Below, piece after piece: positions 34,891 through 43,911 of a stretch of 64,000 bases of DNA. This DNA is from UBA4722 sp044221135 (GTDB lineage Bacteria; Pseudomonadota; Gammaproteobacteria; DSM-16500), in the NCBI GenBank assembly GCA_044221135.1, contig JBGAPT010000006.1, forward strand, positions 1 through 64,000. Reading direction: 5' to 3'. The position numbers were made by a program, and so were the translations under genes. A model generated the notes under the pieces. It had not been told where the DNA came from. It saw nothing but the letters and a program-made list of their open reading frames with translations, and searched no databases. The first letter of the stretch is position 1, and every line of letters begins with the position of its first letter.

Positions 34891-37387
34891 AATTAAATCT
34901 CCTTGCAACAATCTCAACCGCTTCTTCCAAACGCACCGCATTATTTCCACTCATTAGTTGATTTACAGCATCAAATTCTTGTCCTTTTGTAGAATAGAGA
35001 ATGCGACTATAAGGATCGAAAATCACTTGATGAACAGACATCCCATCAGGCCCTTTGATAATACATTCTGAATAGTTTTTTGTAATTTTGAGTGACTTTA
35101 ATAATCTTTCAGTGTATCCATCGATATCCATAATATTGTCTTGCTTTAATTTGTTGATCGCTTCTTCGGTTTGCCCGAGAATAATCTTAAAGTCAGAACA
35201 GTCAAAGGCAGCACGCGACATCGGATTTTTATGAAAGTCGCCAATAGAATGTGCGATCGAAATGAAATTTCCTCGAAATTTACGCGCTGTTCTATATCCA
35301 GCCTCAATGAATTTAGCTGACGTTATATTATCATCATCAAATAAATCCCATGCTTCATCAATAATGCAAGATTTAATTTTGTTGCGGTCTGAGTGATACA
35401 TTTTTTGTGAAATTTGATAGATCAGTAACTGTAGAACAATTTTTCTCAGCTCTTTCCTTGATTTCAAATCCTGTAATTCCATGACCACAAAAGGACTTTC
35501 AAAATCGATAGTGCTTTCTCCTTCAAAAAATTTTGCGTAGATTCCATCTTTAGTGTAACTGTAAAGCAAATGCGCCAAGTTTTTACAAACATCATCATTT
35601 TTTTCACTGAGCCATGTTGCAACCATTGTAATCGTGGAATCATTTCCATCTCGTTCATAAGCGCCTTTGATCGCCTGTTCAATGGACGATAGCTCTTCCT
35701 CTGTTGCACCTTTAACAGGTCTTGCCATATTCGCAATCAATGGTTTTAGCATAAGAATGGATTCATCAAGGTCTGTAATATGAGTAAATGGGTTTAAACA
35801 GATGGGTGAATCGGGTGAAAATTCGATAAACTCGCCGCCTAACAACTTACAGGTTTTTTGTTGAGAGTGCCCTTGATCAATCACTTGTACTGTTCCATGC
35901 GCACCCAGTGTTGCAACGATATATTCTTGTACAAGCGCAGATTTTCCCTTACCAGGTGCTGCAACAATTGAAATATTATAATTACCCCCTTCATTATCAA
36001 AAGGGTTCCATGTTGCAATTTGCCCTCTTCTACCTGGTAAAATTAGACTCGGTGTTCTTGTCCCTTTCCATTCTCCCTGTAAGGGCGCAACATTCACCGC
36101 ATTAAATGCCGTCATTGTTTTTAAGCGACCAAAATATTTTAAATCATCATATAACCCTTCTGTCATTTTCATGGGTAACAGACTTAACCAAGATTGCAAT
36201 TGCAGAAAATATGTTTTAACTATTTTCCAACCATTGGCACGATATAAATCACGTACTTTTTTCTCATTGGCTTTTGCTTGATTGGGTTCAGAGAAAAGTG
36301 TGATTGAATAAAATGTTTTTACAAGCGAATCACCTTGTGCAAGACGATCTTTAACAAATTCCCAATCATTGTATTCTTCTCTTACTGATGGTTTAAATTT
36401 AGCTAATGGGCTTTTAGCCGTTGATTCGCGCTGCATAGATGTAATTTGTGTATTCGCCATGGCACTTTCCTGCTTGATCTTGCGTATAGAAAAATTAATG
36501 ATAAAAGGACATGGAATTTGCAATGCGGAGTTAAATAATTGGCCGATATTTTCGTTCATTTTCCATTGAGTTGCCTTCGCTGGAAAACTTCGAACTGTTA
36601 GACATCTCACATCAACACTTTCATCTTCAGATGAGAACAAGAGAGAATGCGGCTTGACTTTCAAACACCATTCAGGATCAGTCAATTGTAGAGATAGACT
36701 ATCGTATTCATTCCAAGGAGTATTAGTCGGTGATATGTCTTTTGTCGGCGTAATAATATCTGAAAATACCGATATAAATTCTTGGGCATTAAGTCGTTTA
36801 CTACTCATGCTAATTGACTTAAATGAACTCTCAATGTCTTCTCTTAGGTCGACTAATTCAGACATGGCATCATCTTGCTTTTTAGGTATTGATACTGATA
36901 CAAACAGACGAAAGTTTCTTAATAAATAGGAACCTGAGTTCCTTAAACTTTCGTGAGCTCCTTTTCGAAAATAATCAACGCGCTTTTGTGCAAGCCATGC
37001 AAAAGTTTTATTCTTTGAACGTTGTTGATGAAATGCTTCAAGAAAAGGCTCAATTTTAGGCGATGCCCATAAAAGAAATTGAATGTCTGCATAATGGGGT
37101 AAACTATCAGTAATGACGCTTGCTAAAATATTTTCAATTTCTTCACTAGACCCTATTAATGTACCTGCTTCTAATATAAACCCGAGGCTTTTACGGTTTA
37201 TAAATAAGGATGTCTCATCGTCATACACTTCATAATGCAATAAATCATTTAAAGAATGAAAACCAAATAAGTATCGTAGGTCAGATGAATTTATTTTCTT
37301 AATAAATCCATTAGGGGTATAGTCGCCAACAAAATTAGCTACTTTTTCACCTATACCACGAACATATTCTGTTATTCGATCTAACAT
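34883..37387 (-). CDS. traC: Conjugal ATPase TraC (VirB4 family)
   Basis: The start ending at 37387 has TGAGG five bases before it and gives 834 residues; the frame is open eight codons further into traV. The N-terminal 400 residues carry the TraC/VirB4 scaffold (FGRLKTMTAFNAVNVAPLQG). Walker A is AAPGKGKSALVQEY near residue 479 and Walker B CIIDEAWDLF near 680, followed by GYRTARKFRGNFISIAHSIG. TraC is a membrane-associated ATPase that energises pilus assembly and substrate transfer. Confidence 0.95.
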   Translation of the reverse strand: MLDRITEYVRGIGEKVANFVGDYTPNGFIKKINSSDLRYLFGFHSLNDLLHYEVYDDETSLFINRKSLGFILEAGTLIGSSEEIENILASVITDSLPHYADIQFLLWASPKIEPFLEAFHQQRSKNKTFAWLAQKRVDYFRKGAHESLRNSGSYLLRNFRLFVSVSIPKKQDDAMSELVDLREDIESSFKSISMSSKRLNAQEFISVFSDIITPTKDISPTNTPWNEYDSLSLQLTDPEWCLKVKPHSLLFSSEDESVDVRCLTVRSFPAKATQWKMNENIGQLFNSALQIPCPFIINFSIRKIKQESAMANTQITSMQRESTAKSPLAKFKPSVREEYNDWEFVKDRLAQGDSLVKTFYSITLFSEPNQAKANEKKVRDLYRANGWKIVKTYFLQLQSWLSLLPMKMTEGLYDDLKYFGRLKTMTAFNAVNVAPLQGEWKGTRTPSLILPGRRGQIATWNPFDNEGGNYNISIVAAPGKGKSALVQEYIVATLGAHGTVQVIDQGHSQQKTCKLLGGEFIEFSPDSPICLNPFTHITDLDESILMLKPLIANMARPVKGATEEELSSIEQAIKGAYERDGNDSTITMVATWLSEKNDDVCKNLAHLLYSYTKDGIYAKFFEGESTIDFESPFVVMELQDLKSRKELRKIVLQLLIYQISQKMYHSDRNKIKSCIIDEAWDLFDDDNITSAKFIEAGYRTARKFRGNFISIAHSIGDFHKNPMSRAAFDCSDFKIILGQTEEAINKLKQDNIMDIDGYTERLLKSLKITKNYSECIIKGPDGMSVHQVIFDPYSRILYSTKGQEFDAVNQLMSGNNAVRLEEAVEIVARRFNYV

Positions 37388-37397
37388 AAAAACCTCA

Positions 37398-37793
37398 TTA
37401 ACTTTCCACATTCACCTTTATGGGTGCTCCAATCCAGTGACCGTCTTTTATAATGGAATACATATAACTATCTTGATGATAATTTCTTTGTGTATCTTCA
37501 AAGGGTGCAATCCAAATACGTTGGACCGTTTCACCGTATCGCAGTGGTGCACCTGGATAAAATCCAGATGTTACAACATACGGCTGAAACTCAGAATTAG
37601 GTGATGAGCTAACAGATGAAGAGAGTTGAGTACGCCCACGTATCTGGCCATTGTCTACCATGTCGTTAATTTGATCGATACTTTTGCACATCACCCCTGC
37701 ACGCATCGGGCAGTCAAGATCAGAATTCAGCGAAGAACAAGCGGCTAAAGTTGAGGAGATAATGATGATTAATATTAAATGTATGCATTTCAT
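37398..37793 (-). CDS. traV: Outer-membrane lipoprotein TraV
   Basis: The 131-residue protein has a lipoprotein signal with the lipobox LAAC (Cys19), followed by SSLNSDLDCPMRAGVMCKSI. The two further Cys in CPMRAGVMC are the TraV family feature. TraV anchors the TraB-TraK-TraV core complex in the outer membrane. The ATG overlaps the traB stop. The C-terminal part (QRIWIAPFEDTQRNYHQDSY) matches the conserved end of the family. Confidence 0.9.
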   Translation of the reverse strand: MKCIHLILIIIISSTLAACSSLNSDLDCPMRAGVMCKSIDQINDMVDNGQIRGRTQLSSSVSSSPNSEFQPYVVTSGFYPGAPLRYGETVQRIWIAPFEDTQRNYHQDSYMYSIIKDGHWIGAPIKVNVES

Positions 37794-39142
37794 TGCACGT
37801 CTCCTGAATTCGATACTCCACTGGTGAGAGCAGTTTCATGTTGTTTGATTTTAGTAAGTTGGCTTTCTGTTAAAGTCAAATTAGAGCCAGAAGACATCAT
37901 CGATTGCGATGAATTTGAAAATAATTCGGGTTGTGTATGTGTTTCCTGGTCTAGATCATCATGTTTTTTCCCATCCAGGTAAAAACCTTTCAAAATCACA
38001 ATATCAACAGGTTGACCAGCAGATAACTGAATGACAGGATGATAGAGTTCTGCTCGCTTAACATAATAATCAGCCAATTTTTCTAATCCATTAGAAGCCC
38101 CATTTGCAAGACCATTTTTAAAAATGGCTCCATTATCTACAGTCTGAGTGGTTCCTAATGGTGATATAGAGTTCGTCACATAACTATCAGCAATCCCTTT
38201 GCCGAGTCCAGATAAAGTACCCGCAGCGCCAACACGAACCAAAAGAGGCCCATCTCTCCATGCAGGATTACCACGCACTCCATTTTTTCCATCTATTCCA
38301 TAAATTGTTCCTTCAATAACTTGTTCAACTATTTCATTATTTGAAAATACGCAACTCATTCGCTCCAGTCTAATTTCTCCACGCTCTGATGAAATATCAC
38401 CTGTGACAGCACCAATTACGACACAATCTTTTAGATGACTTTTCCTGTGATTAGGTAATGTTCCAAGTGCAGTAATTCGAAAAAGAACAGGAATGGGTTT
38501 TGATTGACTATTGACACCCGCTGATGCATCAGCAGCCCCTAACATGATTGCCTCAGCAAATGTTCCAGCAGGAACAAAGCTATCTGGGTTTTTGTTAGGT
38601 AGATCTACACCGGGTTTGGATTTTAAGTTAATGACATCGTTATCTATACCAGCAGCTTCACTTATAATTCCTGAATTATTCTGTTGTGACTCAGGTACAG
38701 TTGAAATGACTTGGCCTTTATAATTGCCACCGTTGTTGACTGTAGAACTTGGCTTTTCTGTCTGTGAATCAACGACTTTTTGTAGTGCTTCTACCTGCTG
38801 TTGTAATGCCTGATATCGAGGGTCTGACTCGAGAGATTTTTGACTGTCTGCATTCTGCATTTTCTCAACAGTTTGTTTTAACTCAGTGGTGTTATTTTGA
38901 ACATCTTTTAATTGATTCTGTGCCCGCTCCATCCAAACAGATTGTGCGTCCGAATGTGTTATAGGACTTGCAAAAGATACTGACTCCATTTTATTTGTTT
39001 CCACTTTATGATTTTCTGATCCATGATCTATAATCCAATAAACTCCTAGAAGAATCAGAATTAATATCGAAACGATAATGATCAAATTTCTGTTCTGTTT
39101 ATTTTTTTCATCAACGGGCGATACGGGTTGTTCATCATGCAT
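37790..39142 (-). CDS. traB: Core-complex protein TraB
   Basis: The 450-residue protein has a short cytoplasmic N-terminus, one transmembrane segment (about residues 19-39) and a coiled coil (about 65-128, RAQNQLKDVQNNTTELKQTV). A Pro/Asn-rich linker and a VirB10-like beta-barrel domain follow (VPAGTFAEAIMLGAADASAG, LGTLPNHRKSHLKDCVVIGA and GVRGNPAWRDGPLLVRVGAA). TraB spans from the inner to the outer membrane and joins TraK and TraV. Its start overlaps traK. Confidence 0.95.
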   Translation of the reverse strand: MHDEQPVSPVDEKNKQNRNLIIIVSILILILLGVYWIIDHGSENHKVETNKMESVSFASPITHSDAQSVWMERAQNQLKDVQNNTTELKQTVEKMQNADSQKSLESDPRYQALQQQVEALQKVVDSQTEKPSSTVNNGGNYKGQVISTVPESQQNNSGIISEAAGIDNDVINLKSKPGVDLPNKNPDSFVPAGTFAEAIMLGAADASAGVNSQSKPIPVLFRITALGTLPNHRKSHLKDCVVIGAVTGDISSERGEIRLERMSCVFSNNEIVEQVIEGTIYGIDGKNGVRGNPAWRDGPLLVRVGAAGTLSGLGKGIADSYVTNSISPLGTTQTVDNGAIFKNGLANGASNGLEKLADYYVKRAELYHPVIQLSAGQPVDIVILKGFYLDGKKHDDLDQETHTQPELFSNSSQSMMSSGSNLTLTESQLTKIKQHETALTSGVSNSGDVQ

Positions 39143-39836
39143 GGCTCACCACCCGTATTACTTTGATTTTTCCATGTGGTGCAACTGTGATGCTTTCAAG
39201 ACTAATTGCGCTCGTACCTTGTTTGAAAAATTGCTTTTCATTTAAATAAATTGGATAAGCTTGAGTATTGATCAATTCATAGATTTGCCCTTCAAAATGT
39301 ACCCCTTTATAAATTGTTTTAAGACGTAATGTTGCAATATTTCCAAAATGATAAAGGGTTTTATTATCCACTTGGCTTATACTATAACCTTCTGGCATAG
39401 CATCAGTCGCCATCGCTTTGACTAATTGAGATAAAGTCGTTTGGTAATCAGATGATTGCTCAAAACGAGCTGCTTTTTGTAAATCAACTCCTTTTGGAAC
39501 CAACATTAAAGTGCCGCCAGGTACAGAAACTGGTGTTAAAAGAAGTGTGAAGTGTCTATTTTTTTCTGTTTCAATTAATACTGTAAAAGCTGCATTTTGA
39601 TAAGCCACTGTGGGTTGCAAATAAACTTCACCATTATTTTCATCATTTTCTCGCGTATAGGCGCCACGTATTCCCTTTAATGATTTTATCCTATCATTTT
39701 GGACAATAATGCGTGTAATATCTAAGGATGAGATTTTTGCTGTTACAGTTTCATTATCAATAACACCTTTAATTTGCGCTGCATGGACTCCTGATGCAAA
39801 TAAGAACCCTATCAATATTACACGTAATTTACGCAT
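39135..39836 (-). CDS. traK: Secretin-like core-complex protein TraK
   Basis: The 233-residue protein has a signal peptide ending in ASGVHA. The mature domain begins QIKGVIDNETVTAKISSLDI and continues TRIIVQNDRIKSLKGIRGAY, then LLLTPVSVPGGTLMLVPKGV, as in F TraK. TraK is a periplasmic and outer-membrane VirB9-like component. It overlaps both traE and traB by eight bases, indicating tight coupling. Confidence 0.9.
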   Translation of the reverse strand: MRKLRVILIGFLFASGVHAAQIKGVIDNETVTAKISSLDITRIIVQNDRIKSLKGIRGAYTRENDENNGEVYLQPTVAYQNAAFTVLIETEKNRHFTLLLTPVSVPGGTLMLVPKGVDLQKAARFEQSSDYQTTLSQLVKAMATDAMPEGYSISQVDNKTLYHFGNIATLRLKTIYKGVHFEGQIYELINTQAYPIYLNEKQFFKQGTSAISLESITVAPHGKIKVIRVVSHA

Positions 39837-40389
39837 TTTTCACCTCTTCAAATTTTGTAATTAATGGTGTAAATGCATTAAACCGATAGATAAAGTGATA
39901 ACTTACTCGCTTTGTAGGAAGCAAAGTATCGCCTACAAAAGTTTTTAAATCGCCAATAATAATTGCTTCATTATGTTTACAATCAACCTTAATATCCATT
40001 GGAAAAAAAGATGTAGTGATATGCTCATTTTTAATTTTATCTGAAAGCGCAACCAATTCGGGTTTTAATTTTGTGTAATAGGATGGATCTGCATATCGCA
40101 AAAGTTGTTCTTGTTGATAATCGACATTATCTGCTGTCACATTGAGCGCAAGCTCTGACAAAGCAAATGTAATTCTTTCTAAATATTCACGTGAAGCATA
40201 TTCATTTGAAACCCAAATATCTTTACTCATATTAGGTGGCATAAGAATAATGCGTTCACGCCCTGATAAAAATATAATAGTGAGAGACATCAAAAAACAT
40301 ATTATTAATAATCCGCTCGACAAAAGAAGATATCCATTTCGCTGGTCTATCATTTTTTTTATTTCAGCTTGATAGGTCGATAATTTCAT
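39829..40389 (-). CDS. traE: Pilus assembly protein TraE
   Basis: The 186-residue protein has a short N-terminus, one transmembrane segment (about residues 20-42, LLLSSGLLIICFLMSLTIIF) and a periplasmic VirB8-like domain. It has the family features RIILMPPNMSKDIWVSNEYA, LLRYADPSYYTKLKPEL and RVSYHFIYRFNAFTPLITKF. TraE is needed for pilus assembly at the inner membrane. It starts three bases after traL. Confidence 0.9.
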   Translation of the reverse strand: MKLSTYQAEIKKMIDQRNGYLLLSSGLLIICFLMSLTIIFLSGRERIILMPPNMSKDIWVSNEYASREYLERITFALSELALNVTADNVDYQQEQLLRYADPSYYTKLKPELVALSDKIKNEHITTSFFPMDIKVDCKHNEAIIIGDLKTFVGDTLLPTKRVSYHFIYRFNAFTPLITKFEEVKNA

Positions 40390-40392
40390 AAT

Positions 40393-40710
40393 TCACCCTA
40401 AATAATGACGAATGTACGAAGGAGGCGTTGCTTTAAACTTAACAATAGACGGCAGATACCAATATGCAAGATAAACAAGATAAAAATGGCCTTGCTCACC
40501 CTTTAATTTTTTGATGGCAAATAAAGCCGATAACCCTATCATGACTCCAAGCATGATTTGATTTAGAATAAATCCTAATANNNNNNNNNNNNNNNNNNNN
40601 NNNNNNNNNNNNNNNNNNNNNNNNNNNNNNNNNNNNNNAAATTCATCAATCGTCAATAAATAAATTCTAAATGGTTCATCAAGCGATTTTGGAATGTAAT
40701 ATTTGTCCAT
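40393..40710 (-). CDS. traL: Pilus assembly protein TraL (interrupted by an assembly gap)
   Basis: The 105-codon frame begins DKYYIPKSLDEPFRIYLLTI and ends VKFKATPPSYIRHYLG, both typical of TraL, a small inner-membrane protein needed for pilus assembly. A run of 58 N covers about 20 codons in the first membrane segment. The frame is kept across the gap, so the gap length may be correct or estimated. It lies three bases after traA and three before traE. Confidence 0.8.
   Translation of the reverse strand: MDKYYIPKSLDEPFRIYLLTIDEFXXXXXXXXXXXXXXXXXXXXLGFILNQIMLGVMIGLSALFAIKKLKGEQGHFYLVYLAYWYLPSIVKFKATPPSYIRHYLG
40581..40638. other. Run of 58 undetermined bases (scaffold gap)
   Basis: The sequence is N from 40581 to 40638, inside traL. 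The join keeps the traL frame and the order of an F-type operon, so the two contigs probably belong together, but the missing bases cannot be described. Confidence 0.95.
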
Positions 40711-40713
40711 GAT

Positions 40714-41016
40714 TTATCTCGCCAAAAATAAAAGTAAATTAATGAATAAGGTGACTACAATTACTGAACCTAATACGATAATATTTTTTCTTGTCGCAAA
40801 CATTAATAATGCTGCAATACCATCAATATAAAGAATATAGTGTCTCCCAGTACCTGCTAGCGTATCTTTAATATCGGTATCAGATCCTGCCAATGTATCA
40901 GTTGCAAATGCACTTCTAGTTATTAAAACAAATGTTATAAAAAACATTATTTTTGCTATTGCAAATGAGGCTGGATGAGTAATAATTTCATTCATTTTTC
41001 GCAAGAAATTTGACAT
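40714..41016 (-). CDS. traA: F-type pilin TraA
   Basis: The 100-residue prepilin has a long leader ending in TRSAFA, followed by TDTLAGSDTDIKDTLAGTGR and two hydrophobic helices (YILYIDGIAALLMFATRK and IIVLGSVIVVTLFINLLLFL). Long leaders removed by leader peptidase and a two-helix mature pilin of about 65 residues are F-pilin features. The place just before traL fits. No separate acetylase or TraQ-like gene is seen nearby. Confidence 0.85.
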   Translation of the reverse strand: MSNFLRKMNEIITHPASFAIAKIMFFITFVLITRSAFATDTLAGSDTDIKDTLAGTGRHYILYIDGIAALLMFATRKNIIVLGSVIVVTLFINLLLFLAR

Positions 41017-41317
41017 TTACTTTTCTCCTTGATAAGTTTTTTGGGTTTAAATATACATCAGATTTAATAGAACGATGGGCTGACCATTTATTTGAAATAG
41101 GATGACATGGACAACAGTTATCTCCGCAGAGATAAAACTGAGATGGTCGTGTTTGTGATGCTAGTTTTTCATTAACATGAAATGCTTCAGGTGATACCAC
41201 TGGAATGTAAATATTTTTTTGACAGCTTATCAAAAAAATTGGGGTTAATAATATTATCAGGCAAGACCTGATATTCATGTTATTCACTGATTTTGATAAA
41301 CAGCCAGCAGATTTCAT
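40988..41317 (-). CDS. Small lipoprotein, first gene of the tra operon
   Basis: I choose the ATG ending at 41317 because GGAG lies seven bases before it; the open frame extends 24 codons more. The 109-residue product has a signal with the lipobox LISC. The mature part contains a Cys cluster (CGDNCCPCHP) and a basic C-terminus. It may be a surface-exclusion or periplasmic accessory lipoprotein, but I find no named homologue by eye. Its end overlaps traA. The divergent promoter region at 41390-41586 should drive the whole operon from here. Confidence 0.65.
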   Translation of the reverse strand: MKSAGCLSKSVNNMNIRSCLIILLTPIFLISCQKNIYIPVVSPEAFHVNEKLASQTRPSQFYLCGDNCCPCHPISNKWSAHRSIKSDVYLNPKNLSRRKVNVKFLAKNE

Positions 41318-41424
41318 GACATTACTCCATTTTAGCCTGCATTGCTGATCCAGGTCGGTTTTCTCCTTAAAGGTTTTATTAATTTCCACTTTTAAACCTC
41401 TTTTTTATATAACTATCAAATAAT

Positions 41425-41466
41425 AAATATTATATAATTGACAACTATCATATATGATAGATATTT
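41425..41466. promoter_or_regulatory. Divergent tra promoter with palindromic operator
   Basis: On the plus strand TTGACA (41438-41443) is followed by exactly 17 bases that include the palindrome CTATCATATATGATAG (41445-41460) and then ATATTT. On the minus strand a TATAAT (complement of 41429-41434) lies beside the same palindrome. Bound repressor would cover both promoters, one for the gene at 41587 and one for the tra operon. The 11-base word AACTATCATAT (41443-41453) recurs upstream of the S24-type repressor gene. Confidence 0.6.
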
Positions 41467-41586
41467 ATCATGCAATAGCGATTGCGAGATTTATTATATT
41501 CATATATTATTTAGCCTAGATCAGATGATCTCATTTTGAACAGATATGCTTTGGATAATTTCAACTGTTAATGATGGTGACAAAAC

Positions 41587-42492
41587 ATGACAACAATTAA
41601 TTGTATTGGCTGTGGTAAATTAGGTAAAACAATTTTAAAACTCATTGCTGATAACCAATTAGCAAAAATTAATGACATCGCTAACCAATCTCATCAAAGC
41701 GCAAAAGCAGCTGTGGAATTTATCGGGCAAGGAAATGCTATAAGTAAGCTGGATGAACTATCACCCGCTGATATTTATTTTATTGCAACACGCGATGATA
41801 CGATACAAAAAGTCTGTGAGGAATTAGTCAGAAAAAATTTATTAAAGCCAGGTGCTATTGTTGTACATTTTAGCGGTTCTTTATCCTCTGACATCTTATT
41901 ATCTGCGCGTAATGCACAGTGTTTTATCGCAAGCGCACACCCAATTAAAAGCTTTGCTCAACCATCAATTGTTGTAGCTAATTTTTCAGGCACATATGTA
42001 GCAATAGAGGGCAATCCAGAAGCCATGCCCGCAATAAGTGAGCTGTTCAAAGGCATAGGAGGCGTAGTCTTTAATATTAAAAAAGAAAATAAACGTCAGT
42101 ATCATGCTGCAATGGTCATTGCCAATAATTATTTAACCACATTACATTATCAAGCAGTAGAAAACCTAAAAAGCTCAGGCGTTGAAGAAAATATTGCTAA
42201 AAAATTAGTTTCAATGATGATGAGTGATTCACTAAATAATGTAAACAGACTCAGCCACAAAGAGGCATTAACAGGTCCTATACAACGAGGCGATGCCATG
42301 ACCATCAAAGGTCACATGGAAGCCTTAAAACATGACCCTATCAATAAAGCAATTTATGCCGCCCTTGGTAAAGGCACATTACCACTTACTTCTCATGGTC
42401 CTTCGGAGAAAAAAGAACTTGAAAAGATCCTATCTTATGAAGGTGAAAAAGAAGACGTACGTGTCGCTCCTGGCATAAAAAGTCATTTATGA
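41587..42492 (+). CDS. Rossmann-fold protein with DUF2520 (NADP-oxidoreductase-like)
   Basis: The 301-residue protein begins with a nucleotide-binding loop, GCGKLG at residues 8-13, and reads IYFIATRDDTIQKVCEELV and VVHFSGSLSSDIL, then SAHPIKSFAQP. The second half (YHAAMVIANNYLTTLHYQAV and ALTGPIQRGDA) matches the helical DUF2520 (PF10728) dimerisation domain. Such proteins resemble F420-dependent NADP reductases and pyrroline-carboxylate reductase, but the substrate is unknown. It diverges from the tra operon and shares its operator region, so it may be regulated with transfer. Confidence 0.8.
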   Translation: MTTINCIGCGKLGKTILKLIADNQLAKINDIANQSHQSAKAAVEFIGQGNAISKLDELSPADIYFIATRDDTIQKVCEELVRKNLLKPGAIVVHFSGSLSSDILLSARNAQCFIASAHPIKSFAQPSIVVANFSGTYVAIEGNPEAMPAISELFKGIGGVVFNIKKENKRQYHAAMVIANNYLTTLHYQAVENLKSSGVEENIAKKLVSMMMSDSLNNVNRLSHKEALTGPIQRGDAMTIKGHMEALKHDPINKAIYAALGKGTLPLTSHGPSEKKELEKILSYEGEKEDVRVAPGIKSHL

Positions 42493-42504
42493 AATATATT
42501 TCAT
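42489..42504. terminator. Palindrome at the junction of convergent genes
   Basis: ATGAAATATATTTCAT is a perfect 16-base palindrome covering the stop codon of the plus-strand gene and the stop of the minus-strand gene. It may weakly terminate both, but it is pure A/T with a small G/C share. Confidence 0.3.
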
Positions 42505-42989
42505 AGTTTAAATAGCGCCTTTACTTTATGTAACAAATTTTTCTTTTGGCGCACAGTTTCAACTCCATACTTAAATCCAACTCTATATCCAATAGCATGG
42601 CCATATTTGCCGTTCATATTTTCCAGCAATTCTGCATTTGATGAGATATATTTTTCTGAATAGGTTTTTCTCTCGCCGTACTGATTTTCTAAGACAACCG
42701 TCCCATTTCTATCATGCTCTACTATTCGAAGCTTAGCTTTTCTAAACTTAATTTCCATGTCAAGCTGTGTAATTGTTATTAGATCTTCTTTGCTTAGACC
42801 AGCTCTTGCTTTTGGATTATTAAGAATTTCTTCCGCTGTCATTTTAGGAAAAACATTTTTCCCAATAAGGCGCATGACACATATCTCATGGCCATATTTT
42901 TTATCATAAATAATATCATCGAGCTCAAAAGATACCTCTGGCTCTAGTCTATCAAGGAATGTAGACCATATTTTAATAACATTTTTCAT
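42501..42989 (-). CDS. Protein of unknown function
   Basis: The 162-residue protein is soluble, charged and without a signal peptide. Segments such as EVSFELDDIIYDKKYGHEIC and ENQYGERKTYSEKYISSNAE give no family I can name. A basic C-terminus (RQKKNLLHKVKALFKL) could bind membrane or nucleic acid. The ribosome-binding site is weak. It lies downstream of the transporter gene on the same strand with an 80-bp gap, so co-transcription is possible. Confidence 0.55.
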   Translation of the reverse strand: MKNVIKIWSTFLDRLEPEVSFELDDIIYDKKYGHEICVMRLIGKNVFPKMTAEEILNNPKARAGLSKEDLITITQLDMEIKFRKAKLRIVEHDRNGTVVLENQYGERKTYSEKYISSNAELLENMNGKYGHAIGYRVGFKYGVETVRQKKNLLHKVKALFKL

Positions 42990-43068
42990 AATATAAGTCC
43001 GTTAATTATTTGAGTTGTTATTCATTTTCCTATTCTTTGAATTCATCAAGTTCAGTAACAAGATTATT

Positions 43069-43911
43069 TCATGCACATGCAATATCATTTTTTGCCTTGT
43101 GATCAATAAAATCAAGTATGCTTTTTTTGTTTTTTATAGCATTAGAGTGAAAATTAGAAACCACATATTCTAAATTTTCTCTATTATTTCTTTCCTCAAA
43201 TTCTACGACAGAATCATCAAATTTTCTAAATGGGTTATAACTAATACCGATATCATACACATCACTATATTCAGCACGTTTTAACATCTTTGCGATTAAC
43301 GAAGTCAATGGGGTTGTTAATATAGAAAAAATCATTTTAAAAATCCATACAGAATAAATTATTCTAATCACATCCCAAAAATCCCTAAGTCCTGAAAATA
43401 AAATTAGATATGCGACTGTACAAAGCACTAGCTCACTAAAACCACAAGATATGATCGTCCTTACCCAAAATCGTTTTCCTTGCATGTAAATTTTTAACTT
43501 GGAAATAAGAAAAGCATTTGCAAGCATGCCGCAAGTGACTGAAAAACAACTTGTCAAATTCACTCGCAATACATGCTTAAAAGTAAGATCATAAGCTTGA
43601 TTAAGTAAATTATGTGGTGGAGATGGTGCGATCCATAAAAAAAATGTTATTAGAATTCCAAAAACACATTGGCAAATAATGCCATTAAACAGCATTTTCA
43701 TTGTGATTTTATAACCATATGTTTCTGCAGTAATATCACCAATGGCAAAAATTATTGGAATAATAAAACCACTTAATGGAAGCTCTTTTCCGTATACCTC
43801 TACCATTCTATACGCTGTCGTATCACAAATAACAAATACTGTTATAAACAACATAGTTAAAGTAGTCAGGTATTTATATTGTTTTAGAGGTCTTCTTCTA
43901 TTCAAACTCAT
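43069..43911 (-). CDS. VUT-family queuosine-precursor transporter (QueT/YhhQ-like)
   Basis: The 280-residue protein has about six hydrophobic helices and the VUT pattern (PF02592): FIIPIIFAIGDITAETYGYK, with the conserved DI.AE.YG, then NLTSCFSVTCGMLANAFLIS and a third segment ending SILTTPLTSLIAK. The family imports queuosine precursors such as preQ0/preQ1 or queuine for tRNA modification. Its ATG overlaps the stop of the S24-type repressor (ATGA), so the two form one unit. A 50-residue hydrophilic C-terminal tail follows the last helix. Confidence 0.8.
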   Translation of the reverse strand: MSLNRRRPLKQYKYLTTLTMLFITVFVICDTTAYRMVEVYGKELPLSGFIIPIIFAIGDITAETYGYKITMKMLFNGIICQCVFGILITFFLWIAPSPPHNLLNQAYDLTFKHVLRVNLTSCFSVTCGMLANAFLISKLKIYMQGKRFWVRTIISCGFSELVLCTVAYLILFSGLRDFWDVIRIIYSVWIFKMIFSILTTPLTSLIAKMLKRAEYSDVYDIGISYNPFRKFDDSVVEFEERNNRENLEYVVSNFHSNAIKNKKSILDFIDHKAKNDIACA

